From: Trichoplax adhaerens
Lineage: Eukaryota; Placozoa; Uniplacotomia; Trichoplacea; Trichoplacidae
DNA length: 64,000 bases
NCBI RefSeq assembly: GCF_000150275.1
Contig: NW_002060948.1
Coordinates: forward strand, 3,114,512-3,178,511
Direction of reading: 5' to 3'
Every line of letters begins with the position of its first letter. Within the stretch, counting starts at the first letter, position 1. Shown here piece after piece: positions 38,820 to 51,296 of this stretch. Under the pieces are notes generated by a model that ran no database searches, was not told the DNA's origin, and saw only the letters and a list, made by a program, of their open reading frames with translations. The translations under genes were made by a program, and so were the position numbers.

Positions 38820-39512
38820 TGTATGCTGTACTTGCACAGTATTGGACAGTACAGTACAGTACGTCCAGTCAGGATAGTCGTGCACAGTATAAAGTACTGT
38901 ACGTAGACAGTGCAATGTACTGTACGCTGTACTGTACTGTACAGTACGCACAGTACCTGATACCAGAGTTGAAAACAGCCACAGCTCAAATGGGAAAGTG
39001 CAAGAACGTTCATATAGTATCCATAGAGAGGCTAAATTTGCTTTGATAGTACAGCATATTTCATACAAATTGATTGCAAATACACCGTATAACACCCATA
39101 GCGCATCTATCGACTGTGTATCAAATGATATGTATGATTTTATTGTATTTTTACTCTTCTAAAGAGGTTCAATTTACTTTGATAATGGAATATTTGATGC
39201 AAGTCGAAATACAAATATCAAATAATGATAGTAATTATATATGATACGTAATACTCGTATTAATTATAGAATAACATTATGTTATGTATGAGTGCAGTGC
39301 ACCTCTGGTAGTGATTTTCCGTGACTTACNNNNNNNNNNNNNNNNNNNNNNNNNNNNNNNNNNNNNNNNNNNNNNNNNNTAAGTACGGTACTGCACAGTG
39401 TTCAGTACTGTACAACTACAGTACAGTACTGTACTGTACAGTACAGCAGACAGCACGCCAAGTATCAGGCGAGTGTTCGACTACGTACTGTACTGTACTA
39501 TACTGTACAGTA
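38820..39512. repeat. GTAC-core palindromic repeat cluster, interrupted by gap
   Basis: Dense TACTGTACAGTAC-type words lie at 38840-38960 and again at 39380-39512, on both sides of the 50-base run of N. One block, near 38930, reads TGTACTGTACTGTACAGTAC. Confidence 0.88.
39330..39379. other. Assembly gap (50 N)
   Basis: A run of undetermined bases inside the palindromic repeat cluster. The true length is unknown. The right flank begins directly in GTAC-type repeat, which suggests the repeat caused the break. Confidence 0.99.
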
Positions 39513-39826
39513 ACTAGATCGGTAAATGCCTTTCGTGATGGGGTGGATCACAAGTGCGCCGGCGCATACACCTACTGTATCGTTGTCATGGAGCCTACTG
39601 TTTATGTTGCTAAGGAGCCAGACATTCAAGATACATGATCCAACTACCATACTCAATCATTATTACTCTACTAAACAAGACTAAAAAAACCTAAAAAGGA
39701 TATTCGATACTTTCTATTGCGATCATACGTGTAATTTATCCAGAGTAATTTATTGCCCGAAACGACTTCACTTGGTGTTAACATTCGTTCTCGTCTTACC
39801 AATTACATTTTAAAACTTTCATCACC

Positions 39827-42800
39827 ATGCAGCGTGTACAAAGTCGACGATCGGAAGTCAGCGAATCTGAAGTTGATGGCTTGGGTACGAGATAATAATA
39901 ATATTTCACATATAATTTAAACATCAATTCAATTATAAGCATTAGCTGTCACATATACGTGTATGGTGTAGAATAAAAATTAGGATGATAGTTATCGGTC
40001 GTGTATAGCTTTCCCGCCCCCCCCCTACTTTTTGGTTTAACGTTTATTACCATGTAGATATGATAAATGATAAAATAGTTTATTGGTATGTGTAGCTCAA
40101 ATACAAGTTAAAATAGATTGTAAAAATAATTGTTGTTGGACGATCAACCTCCTCTTTCCTTGCCTAATATTAGTAGTTAAGAATATTATACGCTTTTGGA
40201 ATGTCAAAATTAAAAGTATTAGATTACGTGAAGGATATGCACAGGTACTTATAGATTATTTACATTGAGCAGTTGAACAAGAATTGGCCAAGTTACAACG
40301 CCAATATAGGATCATGGAAGGAGATCGTAAAGCCTACAGTGAAGAATCACAAAATTTGATTCGAAAACAGAGGTAACTTAATATTTCCTTCATTCTCTGT
40401 TGTGGAATTTGCTATCCACTATATTATTCATCCAATTCATTAGAAGTGATCCAAACTAAGGCAATATTTTGTTATATATACGTCTGCAGAGCTTCTATCC
40501 TAGCTCTTCAAAAGGAAAATGAGATGCTAATGAAGGATTTCAAGATCGCTGCTGGCAAACAAAAAGAAGCTGTTGTAAGTATTTTAATACTAGTGATAAT
40601 CATTATTAGGTTCATTCCAATATATTTTTTACATCAGTAGCAACTTAATCAATACTACCGATGCTCTTTCTGTGATAGGATAATGATTATATCGACAGAA
40701 TCCGTCAGGAATTAAGCAAAGAAGGTACTGCATACTTGTAGAATATCAAAATTAATCATTACTAATAGAAGACATAAAAATTCTCCTCGATACATATAAA
40801 ATATTTTGTGTCTCCATTTTCGTTTAGATGAATTCCAAGAGATGATAAAAGAAGAAAAAGATCTTCTCAATCAACTCACGGGCGAGGTATGTACTATCTT
40901 AGTTTATCTCAACCTATCAGACCGTAGTAACGTTCATCACTAAGTAGTTATATAAAGCGCTTTCTAACTGTTATTCTACATGTAATAACAAACTATAAAC
41001 AGGTTAAAGCAGTAGAGAAGCAAATCAACGAGCAAAGAAAAAAAATGGGAGGGTAAGTAACAAAGAAATATAAATCTTTAGTTATAAGATAAATGATATA
41101 ACTATTATTTAATATTATAATCGCAATTATATCTAAATTTGTCTCATGATATCGCAATGATACGATAGGGCTCATATATTCCAAGAACATACAATGAAAA
41201 CTCAAAAGCAAACTAGAGTCTTACAGAATCGTTTAGATAAAGCTCTAGTTAAATTCAATTCAACTTTAGCGGATAATGCTAAATTACGTGAAGCAATCGA
41301 TCATTTGCGCTCTGAGAGGATTATATTTGAAAATATCTACAAAAAACTAGAAAAACAACTCATTGATTATAAGAGAAAGATTGGCGGTGTAATTGAAGAA
41401 TCCACTCAAGCTTATGATGCTAGGTATAACATTAACCTTCGACAATTACAATATTGTATCAATTTTACAGCAACTGATTAATTTATTGACTACTATCAGA
41501 GATGAAGCTCAATCAAAAATGATGGCTTTAAAAGAAAAAAATGAGAAAGACCTCGCCCAATACAATCTGGAATTGAAGGAACTGATGAGAATTATTGACC
41601 ATGATCGAAAGTTAAAAAATTTCATGGGCGTTAAAGGACAAGAAAGACTAGAAGAAGAAATTCTATCAGCTAGAAAGAAGAAAAAATCTGAAAGCGATAA
41701 ACCGCAAGAAAAAGGCATAGAGGAAACTGTTGAAGTAAGTATAACCTAAGGCTATCGCCCACGTACAGCCTATTTTATATTTTAAAATTAATTTTTATTA
41801 CCTGACTCTGAATAGTCTTATGAAGAAGCCTTCGAAAGAATTAAAGAAGCCACCAGCATTCAGGTAAGGTGACATAAAAATGCAAGATGGAATTATTATC
41901 TATCAATAAAAATTCTCCAACATAACTCTTAACGAAATTTTACTACATGTCTTACTCGTATTGTAGGACATCGATCTTTTAGTCTCTAGATTTATCGAAG
42001 TGGAAGACAAGAACTTTGCTCTATTCAATTATGTCAACGAGTTAAATAATGAAATAGAAACCCTCCAAGAACAAATTACTGGTGTACGTGATGATATCGA
42101 AAAATTTAAAGGCCAAGGAATGGAAATGGAAAATCAAAGGAAAGCCATTTTAAAAGAATTAGAGGTCTTAATTAGCTAATGAAATACAAATAACAACCGA
42201 CAAACTATCACAGCTATTCAAGTCTTGTGATACATTTTACATTTAATATCATACAACAATGAAATATTATTACATTTACTTTAGACTGCATATTCATGGC
42301 CAACATTTTATGTTTTATGATCTAATCCTAGGGAAAACTTAATATGGTGACTGAAAAAGCGAATCAATTCGATAAGCAATATCGATCTACTCAAAAGATC
42401 TTGGAACAACTAAAATCAGGTTACTAACTGTCACACTTTACAGCTTTTCATACTATTTTTAATTCCCGATTGCTAATTCCTGTTACTGTTATTCTGTATT
42501 TCAATAAAAATGCGGTATTTGTTGAAATTTTCAAAAAATTTCGTGTATTCTAATCGCAAATTTTATTATCTATCTATTTATTTCGATATCTAGGCATCAC
42601 TTCGCTATTCTCTAAGATTAATTGTGATAAGTCTGCCATTAGCGATATGCTAGGCGGTACCATCGGTGTTACGGAAACCAACATGATGCAGGTATTGCCT
42701 TAATTCAAACTTGTACTATATATAATGCATGATATGTATTCAATGACATCTCTAAACTAATAATGTAAACATCCTAAATTGAATATATCATTTTTTGGTA

Positions 42801-43850
42801 ATGACAGTACTTAGGTATTGTGGAACAAAGAACAAATGAGCTACTACAAATGCAATCCTTCGTCAGCGTTAGGGTAAATTTTCAAATTTATGAACTTAAA
42901 ATGGTGCCAAAGTCGCTGGATATAAGATTTGTTATCATAACTCAACAGACATCAATGCTGAGTCATGTAATGTATCTTTGATTGTTTTACATTAATATAG
43001 GATAGTGATCGAGTTGATGGTGCCCAAATACCGACACTATTAGGACAAGGACCGCAACAGCCTACTGCAAATATAGTCGTTGTTCCACCCACGACTGGGT
43101 AAGTAAACTGATTCATAGTTGAAATAGATTTCGTTTCAGAAATAATAGAAATTCTTAACTATAGTCTTAACCACTACATCTACGTTACTCATACGAACCA
43201 AGTTGTATCGAATTAAAATTTTTACTTGCTATTTGATTTACGTCCGATGGCATTAGAAAAACGGTTATTATGTTTGCTTTGACTTGAAAGTTTATTTATT
43301 CTTTGTGTTTATTTCTTTGAAAATTTGTTGTAGAGATGACTACGAAAGTGAAGCTTCTACAGAAAGTGACGACGATTCACGCCCTCTAACACAAAATGAA
43401 CTGAAGGCAAAAATTATGAAAGGGGTAAATAACATAATCCGTTTACTTCAATGATGTACATTTAACTTATCTGCTCCCTTTAACATTTATCAATTACTAA
43501 CTACTAATTTCATAGTTCAAACAATTAGTTAGTATTTTTTCAAATTTTATATAAGCTAAAATGTTCTTTATAAGAATAACTAGTCATATGACTATTTTCT
43601 AGCTGTGATACGGTTGCTCACAAGTACTAAATCAGTTTTTACAGTTATTAATCTTCACATTCAGCTCAATATTTATCATTTCCATAACTAATAGTTGAGA
43701 TTTAACTTTCTCATCGTTTAACTTTTGTCAATGCAGATTAGCAAACGTGAAGCTCAACCTAAGACAACAGAAGCTCCACCATCACCTACTAAGCCGGTAG
43801 ATAAAAAGAAAAAATCAATGAAGAAGTCAACTAGTACGATTAAAAAGTAA
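39827..43850 (+). CDS. ODAD1: Outer dynein arm docking complex subunit 1 (ODAD1/CCDC114)
   Basis: A coiled-coil protein that anchors outer dynein arms to axonemal doublet microtubules in motile cilia. Exon 1 (39827) encodes MQRVQSRRSEVSESEVDGL. Exon 2 has ELAKLQRQYRIMEGDRKAYS, matching the family block ELS.LQRQ...MEG.R.AYS. Then come heptad-rich exons: QKQTRVLQNRLDKALVKFNS and DNAKLREAIDHLRSERIIFE (41194-41420), and DEAQSKMMALKEKNEKDL (41500-41560). YEEAFERIKEATSIQ (41820-41862) leads to DLLVSRFIEVEDKNFALFNY (41975-42035), which corresponds to the conserved (D/P)LLV.K..E.E..NFA.FN. GITSLFSKINCD (near 42595) and MLGGTIGVTETNMMQ follow; the latter is a conserved element before the end of the coiled coils. 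The tail is acidic then Lys-rich and ends KKSTSTIKK, with a stop at 43848-43850 and AATAAA at 43883-43888. The predicted length is similar to vertebrate CCDC114 without its long Ser/Gly tail. CCDC63 is the close alternative. Confidence 0.93.
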
Positions 43851-45297
43851 AATCTGATTCAGTGCAAGCAAGCATTCATTCCAATAAACGAGAACTGCAT
43901 GGTACGACTTAATTCCAATATAATGCCATGCAACTTCTGTAAATTATTACGAATATGCTTCTTCTATTAATATTTCATGGCGATGCATTCCAAGTTATGA
44001 TAATGCTTAACGATATTTGAAATGTACCGGTATGATTATTATAAACAGCCGTCATCTACTTAACAATTTATAATCCCTTTTAATGTTGTAATCATTTAAT
44101 TGAGTATTCAAGACATACGGGTTAATAGCAAGATAAGTTTATTACGCCGTTAAAATAGCCAGTAAAGCTAGCCATTAGGGTCATTTTAATTCATTAATAC
44201 ACTCTTAATAGTAAAATTGACTAAATACCTGTAGAAATAGTATCTTCTGTTAAAGGATTAAAAAAATGACGTAACACCACGTATAGTTTGTATTCATTGG
44301 AATATCGCTCATTGTTATGTACAAAAATCAATTCAACTTCAGTATCTTGAAAATATAACTGAAGTGGCAATTGATATAGCTTAGCTGAATGTATATATAT
44401 ATATATTTCCTTTTGTATTGCACCTTGATCAAGAATTTTAACTCGGTAATTGTTAAATTAACTTGATGCTGCATTTCCAATGATTATCTAGCCATTTTAC
44501 ATGATAAAAACCGTTTACATTGCTAAAAATTATGTAGCGATGGGTAAATCTTGCAAAAGTCTCCATTTCGACGCCATCGAAATATTAAATAATTTGCTAT
44601 TTGAAAAATACCATTCTTTTAACTATCGCCATTTGCGTCTTGCCTAAAAGTGGATATAATGGTATAGAATAAAATCAAATTGTTTTACTTAAACGTAATA
44701 TTAACTATGTTCAGTAATGAATGTCTTTAAAATATGCTAGTTTAAATATTAATAGGGTTCTAATGAGGAGAATATTTTAAGAGAAATTCATAAACTAGAA
44801 CATGCCAAGCATGTAGCAATATATCAAACCAACAGATGATATTATAAACAAATTTTTGATATTCTATCGTACAGCGATTATACGTTTCCACATTACAGAA
44901 AATGCGTAAAACTGATACATATTTCTGAGAATAATAAAATTAGAATAGCTTGATGGTATACAATATATCGCAATAATAGGGTAATAAGACAAATCTGCAA
45001 TTGCAACAGCATAAGCATTCCTAACTTCAATATTGATAAGCAGATATAAATTTAAAGTTAGTAATGTTAAACGAAACAGATCCATCATTAAAGAATAATT
45101 TTTACTCAGGATCTTATTAATCAGAGTATTTCTTAAAAATCTTAATTTATTGAATCGTAGACCAGTAAGACATTAGTAGGAGTATTCAACCAATGTTCAC
45201 TTTCATATGTTAATTAATTTAGGGTTAATAAAGTGAATCGTACGACTAATAGCAAAATAAAATATGCGAAATTGGATTATTGTCTCATCAGAATAAC
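43851..45297. other. Tail-to-tail intergenic space, no confident gene
   Basis: It lies between the ODAD1 stop and the espin-like stop. It has a short TA run (near 44391-44406) and a hydrophobic minus-strand frame at 44864-45088 that is vaguely GPCR-like but too short to call. GTAC-type clusters are absent. Confidence 0.5.
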
Positions 45298-48200
45298 TTA
45301 CTGATTTTTCTTCTCTTCTTGAGCTTTCTTCATCTTTCTTCTAGCCATAATTAACTGTCGCCATTTTGGCATTGCCGACCACTTTGCTTTATCCTCTTCC
45401 GTTATAAACTCCTGAAAAAGAATAAATTATATTCCCATGAAATCGTATAATTCTAAATTTGCTAGAACAAGAATTTTAGATATTTGCATTATAATCTTGC
45501 TCCTACTTCTTCTGGATTGGCAGATGCTGCTTTCTCTCTCTCTAATGCTTCCAGGGCTTCTTCCATTCTTTTTGCTTTTAACTTTTTAAACCGCAATTCT
45601 CGGAGAAATTGTGGTACTGGGTTTCCGTGCGAATCAACGCTCGCAATTTCATCTATACTTACTTCTACTACGATCTTAGGTACATCCTATCAAATAACGA
45701 ATCGAACAATACCCATGAAAAATAAACATAACATTTGCCATTAAATCCCAATCCATTCAGGATAATTACTATAGACATTTAGCGAAGTTTATAACCAATT
45801 TGTAATTGACTAACGCCATAACTTGGTGTAATCATAAAGTACTATAATGTATATATACATCATATTACTATATACTGTAATAGTAAAACGATCACTTTTA
45901 CTTACATTTTCTGAATTATTGTCAGGTTTTGAAAATGGTTGTTCTACAATAGAAATATTCGTATTATTAGTACAACGGATACAAGAGTATATTCTAAATT
46001 TGAAATAGTCTGATATAAATTCATGATCAAATCCGCAGGACTTTCGAAAGTTTTACTGTATAAGCTGTAAATTATGAATAATCGACAACCATCTTAAACA
46101 GCTGCCATTAACAACTGCCTACACTTAATTGAAATATTTTTAAATTAAATACCAGAAGATATTATAAACTTAAAATATTGCACGTACGCTCTATAGGTAC
46201 ATATAAATGACCCACATTAGTTAATCAAAATTATTGTCGAGTTAATTAATCATGCTAAATTAAGCTAGTAGAGAACGCAGTATCTTAAGTTATGCTCGTA
46301 TCAAGTATTAGCGCATCATTTTAATCTTAAATGTTGCTTAAGTGTTCTAAGCAAGTATAGAATGGATTTTGCTGCTTAGTTCTATCGGTTGCCATCTAAT
46401 AATTAAAGTCAGTTAAGCGAAAAGAGAACGCAGCAACTTAAAGAATTTTAATATTATATATTCAAGTTCTATTGCTGGCCTAAATGCATATCATAAAATG
46501 GTGCTCCAGTAGAGAGTCTATGATTTTGGTTCATAATAATAATGCTTAGCCGATTAATGACAAAATCAATTAAGATGACTAAGATCGTAAGCCTTAAAAT
46601 ATTCTCGTATTAAATACTATTTCATTTTTTCGAGACTAAAATATTGCTAATAAACTGTATATGCGTGCAAAATTAATCCCATTGTTTTAATTAAAATTAC
46701 TAAATAGAGAATGTAGTAACTTAAAAAATTACCATATTAAATACATCATTTTATTGCTGATCTAAATACGTATTATAAATGGGGCGCTAATAGAGAATCG
46801 ATGATTTTGATTTATAATAATGCTTTACTGTTCGTTAAATGACAAAATCAGTTAAGATAACTAAGAACGTAAAACCCAAAATATTCCCTTGTTAAATACT
46901 TATAGTCTATTTCCGACCTAGCTCCATATTATAAATGGTTTACTAGTAGAGAATCAATACTTTTGGTTTATGATAATGGTTAGCCATTACATAATAAAAT
47001 CATTCAAAATCACTAAGAACATAAAACCTTAAAACACTCTCGTCTAATATTGCTTATAGATACTATACATACAAAATTAATTATGTTGTCTTAATTGAAA
47101 CTATCATAGAGACAAACCTTTTGAAGGATCATTCCCTGCAGTTTTCTCGTTTTGTGCTGAAGAACTCAGATTAGAAGCAACTATTGATTCTTTTCTTTTA
47201 CCGTTAGTTACAGCAAAATTTTGAGCTTGCTGATGTGTTGTATTATCATGAGAATTTACAGCTGCTGAATTCTTGAGCTCATTGCTACCATGAGACTCGC
47301 TTAATCGATCATTATAGCCGTTGGCAGCTTGTTGGCTACCACGATTGCTATCTTTTTCAGAGAAAACTTCATCTTCTGATTCAGTTTGGATATCAGTACC
47401 TTGATCATTAGCTAAATTGATATTAATTTCTATCCCATTTCGATTTCTATCGCTGTATTTTCTATCATGATTTTTATTATAATAATCATTATCGCTTAAA
47501 TGAGAGCTAAGCTTTCTTTCTTTAATTTCCGGCATATCCTTAGCAATCGATGAGCTAATTTTCCGAGCAGCGTTGTCTTTACCGTTAGATAGCGTTCGAT
47601 CTTGTTGCTGATTTGAATTAGTATCGTCCATTTTTTGATATTCACTTGAGCTTAAACGCATTCGTCGAAAATCATCAACCGATAACCGTCGATTCCCATT
47701 CGTGTTATCACTGATTGAGTCAATTTTCGAAGACTTTCTCTCTGAATCGGTTCGTCGACTTGTATTATTATCATCATTGATTGATTTGGTTTTAGAAGAC
47801 TTTCTCTCTGAATCAGTTCGTCGATTTGTATTATTGTCATCATTGATTGAATTAGCTTTAGAAGACTTTCTTTCTAAATCGGTTCGTCGACCTGAATTAT
47901 TGTTATCATTACTCGACACTCTAGTTTTAGAGGACTTACTTTCTGACTTTTTTCTACCGTTGACTTTATTCTAGTTGCCCCCATCGTAAATGAAAAGTTC
48001 AAGAAAAGAAAAAGAAAATGACCGTAGAAAAATACAATTAAGGGAAAATGGTACTGCTAAAATAATGCTGAACAAAGTTGATCATTGCTGTCTCGCAAAT
48101 TAAAATAATTCACAACCTGTTTTAAAGTACTTCTTGTTAAGATATTGCAGCACTCATAATGATGATTATTTTCAGCAATTTCTATCGCATTTAGACCATC

Positions 48201-51200
48201 CATATCGCGATAATCTAACATCGCAGAGAAGTTTTCCAGTAACAATTGAAGACACTATCAGTAAAATAAAAAATCCTTCATTAAAAAGAGGCTAACTTAC
48301 TCAAATCAATAATTGATATACAATCAATTGGCTAGATAGAATACAAAGTTTCATAAATCTTGTAGGGATGGTCTATATAGCGTAAGATTATAGTTCTCAT
48401 ATTGTAAGAAACTACTTCAAAATGGTACTAATGTCAAGATTCAAAACTAATGTTAATCATTAAAGGTTATACGCACTTTTCGATGTCCATGATGAGCAGC
48501 ATCATGAATTGGTGTGTTGCCAAAATCATCTGGCTTACACAGAATACCAATGTCTATTAAATATTCTACTATTTCTATTTCTCCTATAGCAGAAATATAA
48601 ATTTTGGATCCCGCGATTAGTTTATATCATTAATAGAAGAATAAACAATGTTGTAAATTCTAAGCGATATTTGTATAATTTAGATTCTAACTGCAAGAGA
48701 TATTAAACTTAGTCAAAATTTTAGATTAACTAACCCACAGAGGTTGCATAATGTAAATAGTTGCCACCATTGTTGTCATCTTGGTTGGCCAAGAAAGATT
48801 CCGGATGTAATTGATACTGGTAAAGATGTCGCGAAGAAGAAAGAGAATGAAAAAATTGTAAGCAGACAAGAAATCTAGGCCCATAAGTTAAAGAAATTAA
48901 TTCTTACTTTTCAGTATTCAAAATTGAAGATTGTAAGTTACGTGAGATTAGAACGATTGAAGTACTTACCAGCCATTTAATACAACCAAGATGGCCATTT
49001 TGAGCTGCATAATGCCCCGGTGTAATACCTTGGTTACATTTATGTTGACGATAATCTATCTGAATTCCTTGTGTTAATTGCTGTAGGCATGTTAAATTGC
49101 CACCATGAGCTGCTAAATGGACTGGTGTTATTCCTTCTGTCGTTCTCCATTTTGCACAACTAAAAATTAGTATTGATTATTTAGATTGTGGAAGAATGAC
49201 TAACTAACTACTACACGGTGTAAGATCTCAATATGGACTTTGTCTTACAAATAGCATTAAATATCCGATAATTCGAAAAATGAAATAACAGGAAAAAGAT
49301 AACTTAATCAATATCTAAAACCATGGTTATATAGACGGAATTAGATTTCTAGCCTTGATGGTGCAATATCTAAAGTAAAAGCGTTTACTTCTATCTTATT
49401 TATCAACTTAATCCCGATCAATATCTGAAACGATGGTTAAGACGGAAGTAGAAGTCTAGCTTTGATGATACAAGATTCTTAACTTTCGTTTAATCTGATT
49501 TATCAATCATGATAAAAGTTCATGATGGTTATTCTCAATCTTAAAACAGTGTATTCTGGTAGAATTGCTGATTTCGACTAGTGATACAACATGGTATCAG
49601 AAAATAAATGATAGTGTTTATTAATAGGAATATGAACTTCTACTCTACCGGGCTAAATTTATCCGTCATGAATATCTAAAATTTTGATGACGACGTTTAC
49701 AAGTAGAGTTGGTAATTTCTTATCAGGATATACGCCGTTGCAAATATAGGATATAATGATGTACTCGTACTGTATACTGTATAAGCGTATATAGGATCAT
49801 CGATTAGCTGCGATATCATAGGTTTCTGACAACTACTAAAGCAAGCATAAGGAACTAATTCCATTATTGCAAGCTTAAATTTACAGATTTAACCATCTCA
49901 GGAGTACATTTTCTAGAAATTTGTCGTCTAGCTTATGTTGAAATTTTAGGGTATTAAAAATCGCATAGTTAAAATAAAATAAAATAATATCCGTCCTAAC
50001 AGGTTTTAATCCAATAAAATTGGATCAATAATGTCCAATTAAATCGCAAACTCTTCCATTCTTTCATTACATCAATCTTAACTTTGCAATCAGATTAAGT
50101 GAAGATCACTAAAGATACAACTAGATGAAAAAATCTTTTGATTGGATAACTTGTCATAATTGACATAAATGAGTTAAATTTCATACATAGTTGGATTATT
50201 GCTTTTTATAAGACCCGTCAACGAAAGAAAATCAATACAATCAGCAAGAAAATTATGCCTTGGATCGGATTTAGTTATCGTATTTTTGGAAACAGATAAG
50301 GCAATGAAAAATAAAGATTAATTCAATCTATAGTAAATAAAGTATTTATACGAATCCTTTGTAGATACTGATCAATAAAGTGTTATAATTAGTCTACTAA
50401 GAACTTCCGACAAATGTGACAATTATTATGCATTATGACCAGCAGAAAATTGTCCAAATTCTACCGTAGGTAATATTAAAGAAAGAGCGCTTTAGGTTTT
50501 TCTTGCTTATGCTATCGCCCAATGACAGCATAATCATTCTGTCGGGTACTATCAAAGTAAATTGCTTACAAGAAAGTTCAGTGTCATAGAAGCAATAAAC
50601 ATTTTCGCAATATTGACAAGTTATCCCAAATGATTCAAGTGCTATTTAATCTTAAATTAAGTACTGGTATATTGCGTTTAACTTTTTTTTCCTACCTTGG
50701 CATCTCTCGTGTTAAGTATTCAACGCAGTCTAAACTACCATGAAGAGCCGCTAGATGGAGCGGAGTAATTCCATCGATAGTCACAACAGCGTAGGAACAG
50801 CCTAATTCTTCCACTAAATATTTCAGTATTTCAATATGATTAAATCTAAATTGAGAGTTTACAGACAAGAGAAAGAAAAACAACTTTGATGAATATTGAT
50901 TTAATCTTATTAGTCATAACATTGAAATGGAGACAATATGAAGTACTAAAAAGAGGCAAACCTAGCTGCAAGATGTGTACAAGTATAACCGTAGTCATCA
51001 AACGTAGATCGTAAACGAAAATCTTGTTGCATTAACCATTTTAGACAAGTTAATTGACCACTCGCAGTAGCATCATGGGCTGGAGTTGCGCCTGTTTTAC
51101 TTTTTAAACTTAGATCCACATTACACTCTTGAACAAACCATTTTAAACAGTCTAGCTGGCCGGCACGGCTAGCATGATGAACCAGACTGGCGCCATAGTC

Positions 51201-51296
51201 GTCCATAAAACGCAAGACATCGACCTTATTGGATTTTAAAACCCCTAATCTACCTTGACTCGTGGCCGCAATTAACATCCGATTATCAGATGCCAT
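45298..51296 (-). CDS. Espin-like ankyrin-repeat actin-bundling protein
   Basis: The start exon (50946-51296) opens MASDNRMLIAATSQGRLGVL and carries ankyrin repeats DDYGASLVHHASRAGQLDCL and KTGATPAHDATASGQLTCLK; NGATPAHDA.A.G.L.CL is the signature of espin repeats. More repeats follow at 50692-50850 (DGITPLHLAALHGSLDCVEY), 48970-49160 (GITPVHLAAHGGNLTCL, GITPGHYAAQNGHLGCIKWL), 48740-48830, 48480-48590 (DDFGNTPIHDAAHHGHRKC) and 48057-48245, for about eight in all. A long Ser/Asn/Arg-rich exon (47104-47973) replaces the proline-rich middle of vertebrate espin. C-terminal exons (45300-45690) read DSHGNPVPQFLRELRFKKLK and WSAMPKWRQLIMARRKMKK, matching the actin-bundling module of espin. Espins bundle parallel actin in microvilli and stereocilia. 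I see no WH2 domain. The frame stops at TAA 45298-45300, but a good donor (TCA|GTAAGT) overlaps the stop, so one more exon is possible. Confidence 0.88.
46250..47060. repeat. Degenerate tandem repeats in an espin-like intron
   Basis: Two word groups recur. GAGAACGCAGTATCTTAA-like words lie near 46272, 46426 and 46706. Blocks like TAGAGAATCTATGATTTTGG, followed by TTCATAATAATG-like sequence, lie near 46510, 46793 and 46947. A TAAGATGACTAAGA-like word follows each block. The copies have diverged by substitutions and deletions. Confidence 0.7.
47652..47960 (-). repeat. Coding tandem repeat, about 60 bp unit (espin-like exon)
   Basis: Within the Ser/Asn-rich exon a 20-residue unit recurs about four times. 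The core is RRTDSERKSSK, followed by a variable pair and SINDDNNT. Copies differ by few residues, and the underlying DNA is similar too (the unit contains GAAGACTTTCT on the plus strand), which points to recent expansion. Confidence 0.9.
49301..49510. repeat. Diverged tandem repeat in espin-like intron, about 110 bp
   Basis: AATCAATATCTAAAACCATGG with downstream GACGGAATTAGA...CTAGCCTTGATGG recurs about 111 bases later as GATCAATATCTGAAACGATGG with GACGGAAGTAGA...CTAGCTTTGATGA. A weaker third relative lies near 49670-49715. Confidence 0.75.

Larger units (their letters stand above)
38418..39826. promoter_or_regulatory. Divergent intergenic region between LPCAT3-like 2 and ODAD1
   Basis: A 1.41 kb space between opposed start codons. 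It contains a GTAC-palindrome cluster split by an assembly gap, and a 13-bp-arm inverted repeat (both listed separately). The promoter function is inferred from position alone. Confidence 0.5.

Noticed and set aside
38745-39095. 116-codon minus-strand frame and its companions
   Set aside because: They run through palindromic repeats and change composition with them; no domain.
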